Below, in pieces: positions 29,174 to 39,722 of a DNA stretch of 64,000 bases (position 1 is its first letter; each line of letters starts with the position of its first letter). The notes beneath the pieces were generated by a model that did not search any database, had not been told where the DNA came from, and saw only the letters and a program-made list of their open reading frames with translations. The stretch is from Eubacteriales bacterium OttesenSCG-928-K08 (GTDB lineage Bacteria; Bacillota; Clostridia; Christensenellales; CAG-138): NCBI GenBank assembly GCA_030266105.1, contig JAJDHH010000004.1, positions 1 through 64,000 of the forward strand, given 5' to 3'. The position numbers and the translations under genes were made by a program.

Positions 29174-30382
29174 CTATTTTTCAGCCATCAACCTTTTTTC
29201 AAAATAATCCTCCAGCTGTTTAAGGGCCTCGTTTATGCCGCCCGTCAGCTTTGCGCTTCCCTGCGCAAGCGCCTGCCTGCCGCCGCCGCGTGCATTTAGC
29301 GCAGCGTTAACGATCGGCGCAAATTCGCCCATATCATGCTTCAGGTTTTCTGAGCGGCAAAGCACATAATTAACATTTTCGCCCTCGCTTGCAAGCAGCA
29401 GCGAAAAAACAGAGGGCTGCTTGCAAAGCGCAAGCGCAAGCGGCCTAAGCTGGCTTGCCGCCGTATCAAGCTGCTTGACTATGAGCCTGACGCGGCCAGC
29501 CTGCCTTGCGTTTTCGCTAAGCTCCTCCATTATGTAAGCGTTAAGCTTTGCGTTTAGTATGCCGTTTTCGCGCTTTAGCGCGGCCATTTGCTGCTGCTGC
29601 TTTTGGATCGCGGCGATCAAATCCCCCGCCTGGCATGAATAAGACCTTGCAAGCTCGGATACGATGTTTTGAATGCTCCGGCTGTGGGCGTTGGCGCGTT
29701 TGCCGCAAACGAATGTGAGGCGCTCGCCGCCCTTGTAATGGTCGGCGGCGGTTATTAAAATGGAGCCTATCTCTCCCGTGTTTTTAACATGTGTGCCGCA
29801 GCATGTGCAGCTATCCCCGCCGGGCATGTAAACAATGCGGATTATGCCCTCAAGGCCCGCAGCGCGTTTTCGCAGCGGAATATCATCAAGTTCGTCAGGC
29901 TGCGCGTAGCGTATAAACACGGGCAGGTTTTCAAGTATCAGCTCATTTGTGCGCTCTTCGAGCGTTTTTACCTGTGAAGCATCCAGCGGAATGTCGATAT
30001 CGATCGTGCAATATGTTGCCGCCATGTGAAAGCCCACATTTATTGCGCCAAAAAGCTCCTTTGCCGCAAACGAAAGCAGGTGTTCTCCCGCATGCTGGCG
30101 CATGTGGTCTAGCCTTCGTGGCCAATCGATCTTTGCTGTTACAATATCGCCAACGTTAAGGGGCTTTTGCGTAATGTGCAGCACGCGCTCGTTTTCCTCG
30201 CGCACATCAATCACGGGGATATCCCCTAAAAAACCCGTGTCGTGAGGCTGCCCGCCGCCCGTGGGGTAAAAAACTGTTTCGTTAAGCTCCACAGCGTAAT
30301 TATCCTCAAAAGCAGCGCAAGCGGTTACAACCGCTTCGATTTGGGTCAGGTAGCTATCATCAAGATATAATTTTTTTGTCAT
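29174..30382 (-). CDS. AlaX-type alanyl-tRNA editing protein with DHHA1 domain
   Basis: 402 aa; FYPTGGGQPHDTG, HMRQHAGEHLLSFAAKELFG, CTCCGTHVKNTGEIGSI, C-terminal GGGRQALAQGSA. Confidence 0.88.
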   Translation of the reverse strand: MTKKLYLDDSYLTQIEAVVTACAAFEDNYAVELNETVFYPTGGGQPHDTGFLGDIPVIDVREENERVLHITQKPLNVGDIVTAKIDWPRRLDHMRQHAGEHLLSFAAKELFGAINVGFHMAATYCTIDIDIPLDASQVKTLEERTNELILENLPVFIRYAQPDELDDIPLRKRAAGLEGIIRIVYMPGGDSCTCCGTHVKNTGEIGSILITAADHYKGGERLTFVCGKRANAHSRSIQNIVSELARSYSCQAGDLIAAIQKQQQQMAALKRENGILNAKLNAYIMEELSENARQAGRVRLIVKQLDTAASQLRPLALALCKQPSVFSLLLASEGENVNYVLCRSENLKHDMGEFAPIVNAALNARGGGRQALAQGSAKLTGGINEALKQLEDYFEKRLMAEK

Positions 30383-30421
30383 ATCAAAAACTCCTTCGAG
30401 GCGGTCGCGTGCGGGGTATGC

Positions 30422-31369
30422 CTACAAAAGGCCCAAAAAGCCAAGGCCGCTCAAAAACAAAAATATGGTGATTAAGGAAAACACCGATGTAAACACAACA
30501 ATTTCGCTTGCAAGCTCTGCATCGGCGCCCACCGCCTGCGCCATGGGGAAGCTGCTCACAGCAGTGGGCGGTGCAAACGTGATGAGCACCGCAACAAGCA
30601 TCGCCCCGCGAAAGCCCATGCCAACAGCTATGGATAAAAACACAACTGGAATAATAACAAGCTTTGTTAAAACACACCAAAGCAACACCTTGCGGTTGCT
30701 CGCCGCCGCACTGAATGAAAACGATGCGCCCAGAATAAAAAACGAGAGCGGGGTTGTGCAATCCGCCAGCGCCCAAGCCGCGCTTTTAACAAACCCGGGC
30801 AGGTTTATGTTCAAAAGATTAAATGCTATACCCAGCACGATGCTTATTAGCGGCGGGTTTGTGGCGATGTTTTTTAGTATTTTGCGCCATTGCGGTTTCC
30901 CATCACGGTGCATCTCCAGCACGATTACGCTTAGTATGTTGATTGTGGGTACGGCAAACGCCAGCGCCATAGCTACCGGCGTAATCGCGCTTTCTTCATA
31001 GAGCGCCAGCGCGATTGGGATGCCAAATATCGCCGTGTTGGCGCGATACGCGCCCTGTATGATTACGCCGCGCCGCTCCGGCTTTTTTTCCAGCCGGGGA
31101 ACTATTATGCACAGCACCAAAAAGGATAATACTAACCCGCCACTTGAAAGCAGGCACATTTTCAACATATCCGGCGTAAACGCATAAGTAAAATCGCTCG
31201 AATACATGCTGCGAAAAAGCAACATCGGCAGCATTATGCGAAAAAGCATCTTGTTGGTGGTTTGAACCCAGCCTGAGCTTAGCTTGAGAATGTTGCGGCA
31301 CAAATGCCCCAGCGTCATAATGGTGAAAAGTGGAAGTATTATACCCGCGGAAAGTAAAAGATTTTGCAT
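30422..31369 (-). CDS. AEC-family (auxin efflux carrier-like) transporter
   Basis: 315 aa, ~10 TM; GAYRANTAIFGIPIALALY, NPPLISIVLGIAFNLL. Confidence 0.85.
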   Translation of the reverse strand: MQNLLLSAGIILPLFTIMTLGHLCRNILKLSSGWVQTTNKMLFRIMLPMLLFRSMYSSDFTYAFTPDMLKMCLLSSGGLVLSFLVLCIIVPRLEKKPERRGVIIQGAYRANTAIFGIPIALALYEESAITPVAMALAFAVPTINILSVIVLEMHRDGKPQWRKILKNIATNPPLISIVLGIAFNLLNINLPGFVKSAAWALADCTTPLSFFILGASFSFSAAASNRKVLLWCVLTKLVIIPVVFLSIAVGMGFRGAMLVAVLITFAPPTAVSSFPMAQAVGADAELASEIVVFTSVFSLITIFLFLSGLGFLGLL

Positions 31370-31565
31370 AGTTTTTGTCCTTTAAGGCATTCCACTGAAG
31401 TATAGCACAGTTGCCCGGTTTTTCACAGAAATCTTTCACAAAAAAACCGATGCGCCGCTGAATTTTCCCCAAATACGCCCGCGTTTAGCCGGGCTATACT
31501 TTAATGGATAAATCAGGTATAATGCACTTAATCGTATCCCCCATTACATACTAAGGAGAATAAAA

Positions 31566-32474
31566 TTGAAAAAGCTCACACTTGTGATACTCGCTGCAGG
31601 CATGAGCAGCCGCTATGGCAGCCTTAAACAGATTGTGCCGGTGGATGAATACGGCAACCTGCTTATCGACTATTCGATATTCGATGCACTAAGCGCAGGC
31701 TTTTCGCGTGTGCTTTTTATAATCAAGCATGAATTTGAGAAGGAGTTTCGCGAGCTAATTGGCGACCGCATCGCAAAACAAGCACAGGTTGATTACGCCT
31801 TTCAGGAGCTTTCGATGCTGCCTGAAGGTTTTAGCTTGCCGCAGGGCCGCACAAAACCCTGGGGCACAACGCATGCGCTTTTGTGCTGCAAGGGTCAGCT
31901 AAACGAGCCATTCGCCGTTATAAATGCCGATGATTATTATGGGCCCGATGCTTATGTGGAGCTTGCCAATTACCTTAACGCGCCTCGCGGCAAAAACGAG
32001 CACACGATGGTTGGCTACTCAGTCAAAAACACATTAAGCGGGCACGGTGCGCTTACACGCGGGCTTTGTGAGATTGATGAGCATGGCTATCTTTTGAGCA
32101 TAGATGAGCTGCGCGGCGTTTCAAAGCTTGGGGATGGCGGAGTTTACGAGCGAAATGGCGAGCGCATCGTGCTGGAGCCCGATGCGCCCATATCCATGAA
32201 CATTTGGGGTTTTCATCCGGATATTATGCCGCTTATTGAGGATGGTTTTCCCCGCTTTTTAGAGCGTGCGCTTGAAGAAAACCCGCTTACCTGCGAATAC
32301 CTGCTGCCAACAACCATGTGCGGCTTTGTTGAAAGCGGGGCTGTGCGCGTGCGTGTGCTTCGCGCAAGCGAGCGTTGGTTTGGCATGACATTTAAAGAGG
32401 ATCTGCCCGTTGTTCGCGCAGCGCTTCGCAAGCTCAAAGATGACGGCGCGTATAAAGAAAAACTATGGAACTAA
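31566..32474 (+). CDS. NTP_transferase-family sugar nucleotidyltransferase
   Basis: 302 aa, TTG start; VILAAGMSSRYGSLKQIVPVDEYG, WGTTHALLCC, VINADDYYGPD. Confidence 0.85.
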   Translation: MKKLTLVILAAGMSSRYGSLKQIVPVDEYGNLLIDYSIFDALSAGFSRVLFIIKHEFEKEFRELIGDRIAKQAQVDYAFQELSMLPEGFSLPQGRTKPWGTTHALLCCKGQLNEPFAVINADDYYGPDAYVELANYLNAPRGKNEHTMVGYSVKNTLSGHGALTRGLCEIDEHGYLLSIDELRGVSKLGDGGVYERNGERIVLEPDAPISMNIWGFHPDIMPLIEDGFPRFLERALEENPLTCEYLLPTTMCGFVESGAVRVRVLRASERWFGMTFKEDLPVVRAALRKLKDDGAYKEKLWN

Positions 32475-32481
32475 CAAGTTT

Positions 32482-32516
32482 CAAAAAAGTGCGGCGAAGC
32501 CGCCGCACTTTTTTGA
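32482..32516 (+). terminator. Intrinsic terminator after nucleotidyltransferase
   Basis: caaaaaagtgcggcg-aagc-cgccgcacttttttg. Confidence 0.85.
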
Positions 32517-32520
32517 AAAT

Positions 32521-32545
32521 AAAAAAGGGCCTAGCCCTTTTTTAT
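32521..32545 (-). terminator. Intrinsic terminator downstream of E2-like gene
   Basis: aaaaaagggc-cta-gcccttttttata palindrome at 3' end of minus-strand gene. Confidence 0.75.
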
Positions 32546-32548
32546 ATT

Positions 32549-33451
32549 TTATATATCTATTCGTGGTTTATCCACTCCATCGTCAATAATCACCTGCGCG
32601 GGCGGCTCAAGCAGCTGCTCGGGGTTTGCAAGGAAGCGGCGCAGCAGTTTCATCGATGCCGCGTAATAATGCCCATCGCACACGCGCTCATCAGTCACAA
32701 ACTTCAGGCCGATAAATCTTTTGACCTCCCGCTCGCCGGTGCCGCTAACGGTGTGGATGCGGGTTTTGTTGCCCATTGCAACAAACACGCTGCATGTGCC
32801 AAACTCATACAGGTGGTGATATATCGGGCCGATGCCAAGCGAACCAAGGTTTGTTAAAAACAGGCCGCAATGCCAGGGGCTCGCTTTGTTGATGGCCTTT
32901 GGCAGCAGGCCGACCTTATCCAGGTTGTGCATTAAAAAGGCCGCAAAACGCACAACAAACGAAGGCAGCATCCTGAAAATGCGCGATAGTTTGTCGGATG
33001 AGTTTTGTGTGCCCACGGGAATATTATCTTCTATTATTTTTGTCATGCGCTCCACAACATCATAGACTGTGTCGGTGGGCTCAAATTCGGGCTTTACGAG
33101 CGTTTCCTCGCCACGATCGCTTACGGTGCGCTTTATCACCAGCGACATTGAAATGCTGTTGCGCGCATAAATTTTGTTCCATACAACAAAGCGGTTGAGG
33201 TATGGCCTGTGCGCATACATGCGTATGAGCGCGGCGATTATAACATGCATAAATGTAAGATCGGGAATTTCGGATTTATATTTGCGCACAAATGCTTCTA
33301 TGTTTTCAATGGGAATGTTTTCCTCGAAAAAGTTCTGTGAATCTATGCGGGTACGAAGTATGAAAGGTATGATGCCAAAAACAGCGTCCACATTACGCAC
33401 ACGCCAGCCATCGTATCTGTCGAATAACCCCTTTTTGAATGTATTCTGCAA
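32549..33451 (-). CDS. 2-oxoacid dehydrogenase acyltransferase (E2/CAT)-fold protein, standalone
   Basis: 300 aa; LTFMHVIIAALIRMYAHRPYLNR, GLFLTNLGSLGIGPIYHHLYEFGTCSVFVAMG, TDERVCDGHYYAASMKLLRRFL resembling the E2 DHRxxDG region. Confidence 0.7.
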   Translation of the reverse strand: MQNTFKKGLFDRYDGWRVRNVDAVFGIIPFILRTRIDSQNFFEENIPIENIEAFVRKYKSEIPDLTFMHVIIAALIRMYAHRPYLNRFVVWNKIYARNSISMSLVIKRTVSDRGEETLVKPEFEPTDTVYDVVERMTKIIEDNIPVGTQNSSDKLSRIFRMLPSFVVRFAAFLMHNLDKVGLLPKAINKASPWHCGLFLTNLGSLGIGPIYHHLYEFGTCSVFVAMGNKTRIHTVSGTGEREVKRFIGLKFVTDERVCDGHYYAASMKLLRRFLANPEQLLEPPAQVIIDDGVDKPRIDI

Positions 33452-33570
33452 TCCCTCACCCTCCCCTATAGTCTATGACTGATGATAACATACATGCTAT
33501 AAAAAACTCAAGGGAAAGCATTGGTAAGGCAATTAGTGGGGCGATGATGATTTCTTTGTGAATAAAAAAA

Positions 33571-33726
33571 GGGGGTGCAGGAGTCGAAGCTGAGCGCTGC
33601 CAGTGACAGAGGCAGCGAAGCGAAAGACCAGTGAGGCAAGGAGCGGCTTAGCGCGACTATGCCGAACTGGAAACGCCCCTGCTATTAAATAAAATAATCA
33701 TTCGTCGACGCCGTAGGCGGCGATAC
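33571..33726. repeat. Palindromic intergenic repeat, family 1 copy B (long form)
   Basis: gggggtgcaggagtcg...cgcccctgctattaaataaaataa...gtcgacgccgtaggcggcgatac; shares exact 29-, 16- and 22-nt blocks with 61561-61816. Confidence 0.8.
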
Positions 33727-33729
33727 AAA

Positions 33730-35307
33730 TTATTCGCTTGTTGATCTTAACTCCCTTGGCGAAACCCCCATGTGCTTTTTGAAAAGGAAACGGAAATAGT
33801 TCGCATCCTGATAACCAACTGCAAACGCCACATCCGCCGAGCGTTTGTCCGTTTCAAGCAGCAGCTTTTTTGCCTGCTCCATACGCACACGCGTTAAAAA
33901 GCCAATGAAAGTTTCGCCTGTGTGCAGCGAAAACATTGAGCTGAAGTGGTTGGGGCTAAAACCGCAATAGGCGGCAACGGAGTTTAGTGAAAGGTCGCTC
34001 TCACCATAATGCTCGTATAGATATTCTTTTGCGCGCGCTATAACGCTGCCATAATGGTCGTCCTGCGCGCCGCCGCGAAAGGCGAGGAAACGCTCAAGCA
34101 TATCACGCGCGATCGAAATGAGCGCCTGCTCGGAGCTTGAAGCGCGAAGCAATGCGCCCGCATCATCAAGCTCAGGAAAAACAGCGTGCGCATCCCCGCC
34201 AAGCTCCTCAACAACACGCGCTGCGGCCATTAAAAGATCCATCAGCCAATAGTAACCATAAAGCACACTGTTCAGGTGAACATCGGAAAACCTGCTGCGC
34301 AGATCCAGCAAAATATCGTCAACATCCTGCGGTGTCGCATGCCGTAGGCGCTGGCTCACCGGCGCGCTAAGCGGCACAAAGCTTGCCGCGCCGCTTTGAA
34401 CATCCCCAAAGTTGATTACCGTGCCTGCGGGCAGGCCGCTCACACCACGCAAAAGGCCAAAAGCATTTTGGTAGGAGGAGGCGATTGCGCCCACACGCTC
34501 CACAACAGAACCAATCGCACTGACGATTGGCAGGTTGAGTGTGCGCTTTAACCGCTCCTGCAAAATTATCAAAAGCTCGTAGGTGATATCGTCAAGCTGC
34601 TCGTTTGTTTCGCCCTTTATGATTAGCGCCAGCCTGTCGCTCCCCCTAAGGCACCACAAAACATCGTTTCGCTCTGCAAGCGCCTCTTCAATTTCATCAC
34701 GCAAACGTGCGGAAACGCCGGGTGCGCTGTCAATTTGCAGATCAACAGCCACAGCAAGGTATTTTTTTGCGGGCAGGTCAATTTCATAGCTTGCCGCAAG
34801 CTCCATCGCGTCCGCTGTGTCGTGCGCGCCTGTTAAAAGCGAGTCGAGGAACGCATCCTTTAGCACCTGCTCATCCCTGTGCTCGCGCAGCCGTGTTGTG
34901 TTTGCCTGCATGGTTTGCACACGCTCGGCTTCAATCTGCTCCTCGATTTTGCGCAATGTATCCAGCAGCATTTTAGCATCAAAAGGTTTAAGCAGGTATT
35001 CAGCAACGCCTATGGAAATGGCCTGCTTTGCAAAATCGAACTCATCATAACCGCTGATGATCAGTATTTTCACCCAAGGCAGTGCGCGGCGAACCGCACG
35101 CGAAAGCGAAAGCCCATCCATAAAAGGCATTTTGATGTCGGTCACCAAAATGTCCGGCTTAAGCTCAAGTATGGCTGAAAGCGCCATCTCGCCATCCTCC
35201 GCCTCTCCGCACAGGGAGAAGCTTTCTGAATTTTCAAGGCAGTTTCTTATGCCTTCGCGGACGATCATTTCATCCTCCGCCACAAATACCTGATAGGGGC
35301 TTGGCAA
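33730..35307 (-). CDS. YesN-type response regulator (REC + AraC HTH)
   Basis: 525 aa; VFVAEDEMIVREGIRNCL, DILVTDIKMPFMDGLSLSR, C-terminal AraC HTH (YCGFSPNHFSSMFSLHTGETFIGFLTRVRMEQAKKLLLET). Confidence 0.93.
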   Translation of the reverse strand: MPSPYQVFVAEDEMIVREGIRNCLENSESFSLCGEAEDGEMALSAILELKPDILVTDIKMPFMDGLSLSRAVRRALPWVKILIISGYDEFDFAKQAISIGVAEYLLKPFDAKMLLDTLRKIEEQIEAERVQTMQANTTRLREHRDEQVLKDAFLDSLLTGAHDTADAMELAASYEIDLPAKKYLAVAVDLQIDSAPGVSARLRDEIEEALAERNDVLWCLRGSDRLALIIKGETNEQLDDITYELLIILQERLKRTLNLPIVSAIGSVVERVGAIASSYQNAFGLLRGVSGLPAGTVINFGDVQSGAASFVPLSAPVSQRLRHATPQDVDDILLDLRSRFSDVHLNSVLYGYYWLMDLLMAAARVVEELGGDAHAVFPELDDAGALLRASSSEQALISIARDMLERFLAFRGGAQDDHYGSVIARAKEYLYEHYGESDLSLNSVAAYCGFSPNHFSSMFSLHTGETFIGFLTRVRMEQAKKLLLETDKRSADVAFAVGYQDANYFRFLFKKHMGVSPRELRSTSE

Positions 35308-35328
35308 GTTGCACCCTCCTTGCTTTTG

Positions 35329-36768
35329 TTATTCTTCCTGCTGGCGGGCGGGCAGCCGGAAAGAGATTTTTGTGCCCTTCTTAAATTCGCTTTCGATTTT
35401 TAAGCCGCCCGTACCGTAATAAAGACGTATGCGCCTGTTAACATTGTAAAGCCCGTAACCGCTCGTTTCGGGCGGATCCTCTCGCAAGATGGAACGCTCA
35501 AGCTGCTCCACCTGCAATTCGCTCATGCCTATGCCATCATCCTCCACAGCAAAGAGCATGCCTTTAGGGGTATCTTCACCCGTGATGCGGATGAGCCCGC
35601 CGCCGCGTTTGTTTTTGAGGCCGTGGTAGAGCGCGTTTTCAACAAGCGGCTGCAGCAAAAGCTTAAGCATTGAGCGCTCGAGCAAACCTTCCTCAACATT
35701 TATCTCATAGCGCAGTATGTTTTGATAGCGTACGCTTTGAATAACAAGATAATCCTCAATATGCTTAACCTCTTCTGCAACGCGGATAAAATCGCGCCCG
35801 CTGGATAATGCCACGCGGTAAAAATGCGAAAAAGCCATCGTGACCTCAACAACCTTTTCGTTGTAGCCGCCCTCGGCCAGCCAAACGATTGTGTCGAGCG
35901 TGTTGTAAAGAAAATGCGGGGTGATTTGCGCCTGCAGCGTGCGGATTTCCGCCTTTTTGAGGTTCTGCTGCTCATATATGCGCTCATCAAGCAGCGTGCG
36001 TATGCGCCCGCCCATGAGGTTGATGCTTTCTGTCACGCGGTTTAGCTCCTCAAGCCCGGGTGGAGGCACCTGGGTTTCAAGATCCCCGCGCAAAATGCGC
36101 TCAGCCATTGCCGCAAGCTCCGTGGCGGGGCGATCCGCAGCGCGCTTGAGCGTGCCATATGCAAAAAGCACAAGCACAATTATGCCCGCGGATAATATTG
36201 CGATAAACGCAAGCATCCACTTTGTGGTGCTTTGCATTGCGTTGTTTGCGGCCGCTATTGATTTTGTCTGCAGATATATGAACTCCTGCAGCGCATCATA
36301 TATGTTTGTCGCCACCTGGTTGATTTCATCCAGTGTGCGCTGCGCCGCAAAAACGGATTCCTGCGTGGCGGTCTGCTCGTGCAGCCTTTCAACATATTGG
36401 CGTAGTGTGCCGCTGCCCCTTAGCGCCGCCTCAATAAATTCCCAGCCCGCATCACCTGCCGCGCGAAGGTAAAGCACATTGAGCTCCGATTCGATGCTTT
36501 CGAGCACCTCCATGCTTTTGCTCTGCTCAAGCGTTACCCGGCCTGAAAGCAGCCGGAAGCTTTCCCTGCCGATTTCCTCCTTAGCGATCTGGCTCACATC
36601 GTTTGCGCGTTCGATATTGTTAATCTGCCTGTCATACTCGCTCGAAACGCTGTGCAGGTATAAAAGGCTCATGCCTGAAACGAGCGCAAAGCTAACAATT
36701 ATGGTGGTGAACACCATTTTCATAAGGTAGCGTATGCTTCGGCTTTGGAAGCGCTCAAATGGTTTCAT
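35329..36768 (-). CDS. YesM-type sensor histidine kinase
   Basis: 479 aa; TM segments + HAMP; QAQITPHFLYNTLDTIVWLAE, LLLQPLVENALYHGLKNKRGGG. Confidence 0.92.
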   Translation of the reverse strand: MKPFERFQSRSIRYLMKMVFTTIIVSFALVSGMSLLYLHSVSSEYDRQINNIERANDVSQIAKEEIGRESFRLLSGRVTLEQSKSMEVLESIESELNVLYLRAAGDAGWEFIEAALRGSGTLRQYVERLHEQTATQESVFAAQRTLDEINQVATNIYDALQEFIYLQTKSIAAANNAMQSTTKWMLAFIAILSAGIIVLVLFAYGTLKRAADRPATELAAMAERILRGDLETQVPPPGLEELNRVTESINLMGGRIRTLLDERIYEQQNLKKAEIRTLQAQITPHFLYNTLDTIVWLAEGGYNEKVVEVTMAFSHFYRVALSSGRDFIRVAEEVKHIEDYLVIQSVRYQNILRYEINVEEGLLERSMLKLLLQPLVENALYHGLKNKRGGGLIRITGEDTPKGMLFAVEDDGIGMSELQVEQLERSILREDPPETSGYGLYNVNRRIRLYYGTGGLKIESEFKKGTKISFRLPARQQEE

Positions 36769-36770
36769 GG

Positions 36771-37742
36771 CTAGTACCCCTGGGGCGCAAGGGCGCTAAA
36801 ATCGAGCGTATTATCGAATAGGCGGCTCTCGAGGTAAATATCCTGCGTCGCCTGGCCCGAAACGAGCTTCATAACACAATCCATAACGGCCGAACCTACA
36901 TTGGGGTCGTTTTCGATTATGCAGTTGATTTTACCCTGCTCTAAAAGCTCGATTGCGTCCTGCTGGCCATCGTAGGATAAAATGAATATGTCATCACCCG
37001 GCGCGATGCCCGCCTCCTCCATCGCGGCGATTGCGCCAAGCGTCATGCTATCGCTATAGGATATTAAAATATCAGGCAGCCGCCCCGTAAGCAAATGCGC
37101 CGCCATGGCCTCGCGCGCGCGCGAATACATATAGTTGCAGCTCACTGTGTGATATATTTCATAACTGCCGCCGTAGGTAAAAATGCCGCGGATGCCGCGG
37201 CTGCGCTCCACGGTGTCGCTTGTTCCCACATTGCCGTGCAGCTCCATCACAAGTAGCTGTTCGGATTGGGGCGGCCTTTGCTCGCGCACATAAAATGCGG
37301 CCATGCGGCCCTGCTCAACATAATCTGCGCCGATGTAGGCGGCAACAACATCCTCAAGGTCGGTCTGCACATTGCGGTGCACCATCAAAACAGGCACGCC
37401 CGCCGCCTTGGCGTCGCGCAGCACATTATCCCAGCCGCGCAGCACAAGCGGGGAAACAACAATCGCATCCACCTGATAGGTGATAAGCGCGCGCATGGCC
37501 TGAATTTGCGCATCCAGCGTGCGATCCGTTTCGATTGTGATCAGTTGCACATCAAGCTCGTTTGCAGCCTCCACAATCGAGGCATGCACCCTGTCCCGCC
37601 AGGAGCTTTCGCTCAGGTGCTCAACAACACCAACAACAATTTGCCTGCTGGGGGGAGTTTGTTCGCTCACGGGCCTGCATGCGCAGCAAAGGAATAAAAG
37701 CAGCGTTAGCAAAACAGTCAGCGAAAATATTCTTTTTGCCAT
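36771..37742 (-). CDS. Periplasmic-binding-protein-like (RbsB/LacI-type) sugar-sensor lipoprotein
   Basis: 323 aa; lipobox LLFLCCAC; QIVVGVVEHLSESSWRDRVHASIVEAANELDVQL, DAIVVSPLV; immediately upstream of the kinase gene. Confidence 0.88.
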   Translation of the reverse strand: MAKRIFSLTVLLTLLLFLCCACRPVSEQTPPSRQIVVGVVEHLSESSWRDRVHASIVEAANELDVQLITIETDRTLDAQIQAMRALITYQVDAIVVSPLVLRGWDNVLRDAKAAGVPVLMVHRNVQTDLEDVVAAYIGADYVEQGRMAAFYVREQRPPQSEQLLVMELHGNVGTSDTVERSRGIRGIFTYGGSYEIYHTVSCNYMYSRAREAMAAHLLTGRLPDILISYSDSMTLGAIAAMEEAGIAPGDDIFILSYDGQQDAIELLEQGKINCIIENDPNVGSAVMDCVMKLVSGQATQDIYLESRLFDNTLDFSALAPQGY

Positions 37743-37966
37743 AGACCCACCCCTTACTTCAGGTGTTGATATGTCACCTTAAATTATAGTATACGCAAAA
37801 CGCGGGGAATGCAAAGTTGATTTTTAATATGGTGGCGGAGTCTAATAAAATCGTTAAATGTAGAATTCTGTATAAAATGCAAACATTTCATTGGAAAAGC
37901 TGGCATTTAGAGGTATCATAGTATGCAGGCAAACAAGCCGCTTCATAACCGGCCGGAGGTAAGTTA

Positions 37967-38875
37967 GTGCAGCCGACCCAAAAGAGCAAAAGGCGCTTTG
38001 TGCCATATAAACTTATTTCGCCTGCGTTTTTAGTGGTTTTTACGCTAAGCGCGTATTGCCTGTTTTGGTTAATAAGCATCAGCATGAGCAGCTGGCGTTT
38101 TGGCGCGCCAATCGAAAGCGCCGCCTTTGTGGGCCTGGGAAATTACAAATGGCTGCTTTTTTCTAAAGATTCACTCTTTTGGGTTTCGCTCAAAACCACC
38201 ACGATATACACCCTTGGCACGGTAACGGCGCAGCTTTTGCTGGGCTTGCTCATTGCGCTTTTGTTCAACCGCATCCGCTATGGCCGCGCGTTGTATACGG
38301 CGCTTTTGCTTATCCCAATGGTGCTCATGCCTTCAATGGTGGGGCTTGTTGCAAGGATGTATTTTTATGATAAGGGGCTCGTTAACTATTTTGTCGAGCT
38401 AATAGCGGGCATGCGGGTTAACTGGGCAAGCACAAACTATGCGCTTATTTCCGCAATGCTGGTGGATATTTGGGAATACACGCCTTTTTTTATTGTGATT
38501 TTATCCGCAGGAATGCAGGCTTTGCCGCAGGATGTTTATGAGGCCGCGAGGATGGATGGCTCGGGCGGCGCGCATCTTTTTTTTTGCATCACATTGCCGC
38601 TTTTGCGCCCGCTTATAATTACTGCGCTTGTGCTTAGGCTGATGGAGAGCCTGCGCATTTTTGACGTGATATACACGATGTATGCCGGTGGCCCGGGCAC
38701 GGCAACAACCACATTGCCGCTTTTAATTTATCGGCAGACTATGGTTGCCCACAACGCGGGGACAGGCTCTGCGATAAGCATTTTGCTGATATTGATTATA
38801 TTTGTGCTCTCGCTTGTGCTCATGTTCATGTTTGAGCGCGCGAGAAAAACACTAAGCGAAGGGGAAGGCCAATGA
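37967..38875 (+). CDS. ABC sugar transporter permease (MalF/UgpA-like)
   Basis: 302 aa, GTG start with ggaggt SD; EAARMDGSGGAHLFFCITLPLLRP EAA motif. Confidence 0.92.
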   Translation: MQPTQKSKRRFVPYKLISPAFLVVFTLSAYCLFWLISISMSSWRFGAPIESAAFVGLGNYKWLLFSKDSLFWVSLKTTTIYTLGTVTAQLLLGLLIALLFNRIRYGRALYTALLLIPMVLMPSMVGLVARMYFYDKGLVNYFVELIAGMRVNWASTNYALISAMLVDIWEYTPFFIVILSAGMQALPQDVYEAARMDGSGGAHLFFCITLPLLRPLIITALVLRLMESLRIFDVIYTMYAGGPGTATTTLPLLIYRQTMVAHNAGTGSAISILLILIIFVLSLVLMFMFERARKTLSEGEGQ

Positions 38876-39708
38876 AGCGCAAGCCATTCAGGAAAAAAGC
38901 TGCACAGCTTATGCTGGAGCTGATTGCCTTTGTGGTGGTGGCTCTGTTTTTGTTCCCCTACCTTTATATGGTGGCCTCCGCATTTAAAACGAGGATGGAT
39001 GCTTTTGCATACCCGCCAAAGTGGTTTTTTACGCCAACGCTCGAAAACTTCCGCATTGTGCTCAGGGATATCCGCATACTCGACTTTATGGAAAACAGCG
39101 CTGTTGTGGCAGTCTTTTCAGTTTTGCTGACATTGCTAATTGCAGTCCCCGCAACATATGCGCTTGCCCGTTATGAGTTTAAGGGCAAAACGTTTATCGC
39201 CTACAGTTTTTTGTTCATGCAGCTTTTGCCCGCGATATCGATCGTGTTTGCTTTGTTTTTTGTTGCGAGGCAGCTTAACCTTTATGATACGCACTTTTAC
39301 TTAATCGTCTGCAATCTTTTGTGGAATGTGCCATATGCAATCTGGATGTTGCGCGGTTTTGTCGAAGGCGTGCCAAAGTCGCTTGAGGAGGCCGCGATTA
39401 TGGATGGCTGCAGCCGCTTTGGCGCCTTTTTGCGGGTTACGCTGCCGTTGATTTCGGGCGGTGTGGCGGCAACGGCCATTTTGGTTTTTATATTCGTGTG
39501 GAATGAGTTCCCGCTTGCGTTTTTCCTGACATCGGTTAACGCAAAAACATTACCCACAACAATCGGCTTTTTTATGACGCACTCGGGCGTGCAGTGGGGG
39601 CCGATGTTTGCTGCGGCAACGCTTGGCACGCTGCCATCGGTTGTGTTTGTGCTGCTTGTTCGCAAATATTTTGTGTCGGCGCTAACATTGGGCGCAGTTA
39701 AAGAATGA
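38872..39708 (+). CDS. ABC sugar transporter permease (MalG/UgpE-like)
   Basis: 278 aa; EEAAIMDGCSRFGAFLRVTLPL; overlaps previous gene by 4 nt. Confidence 0.92.
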   Translation: MKRKPFRKKAAQLMLELIAFVVVALFLFPYLYMVASAFKTRMDAFAYPPKWFFTPTLENFRIVLRDIRILDFMENSAVVAVFSVLLTLLIAVPATYALARYEFKGKTFIAYSFLFMQLLPAISIVFALFFVARQLNLYDTHFYLIVCNLLWNVPYAIWMLRGFVEGVPKSLEEAAIMDGCSRFGAFLRVTLPLISGGVAATAILVFIFVWNEFPLAFFLTSVNAKTLPTTIGFFMTHSGVQWGPMFAAATLGTLPSVVFVLLVRKYFVSALTLGAVKE

Positions 39709-39722
39709 TTGGGGGGAGCATT

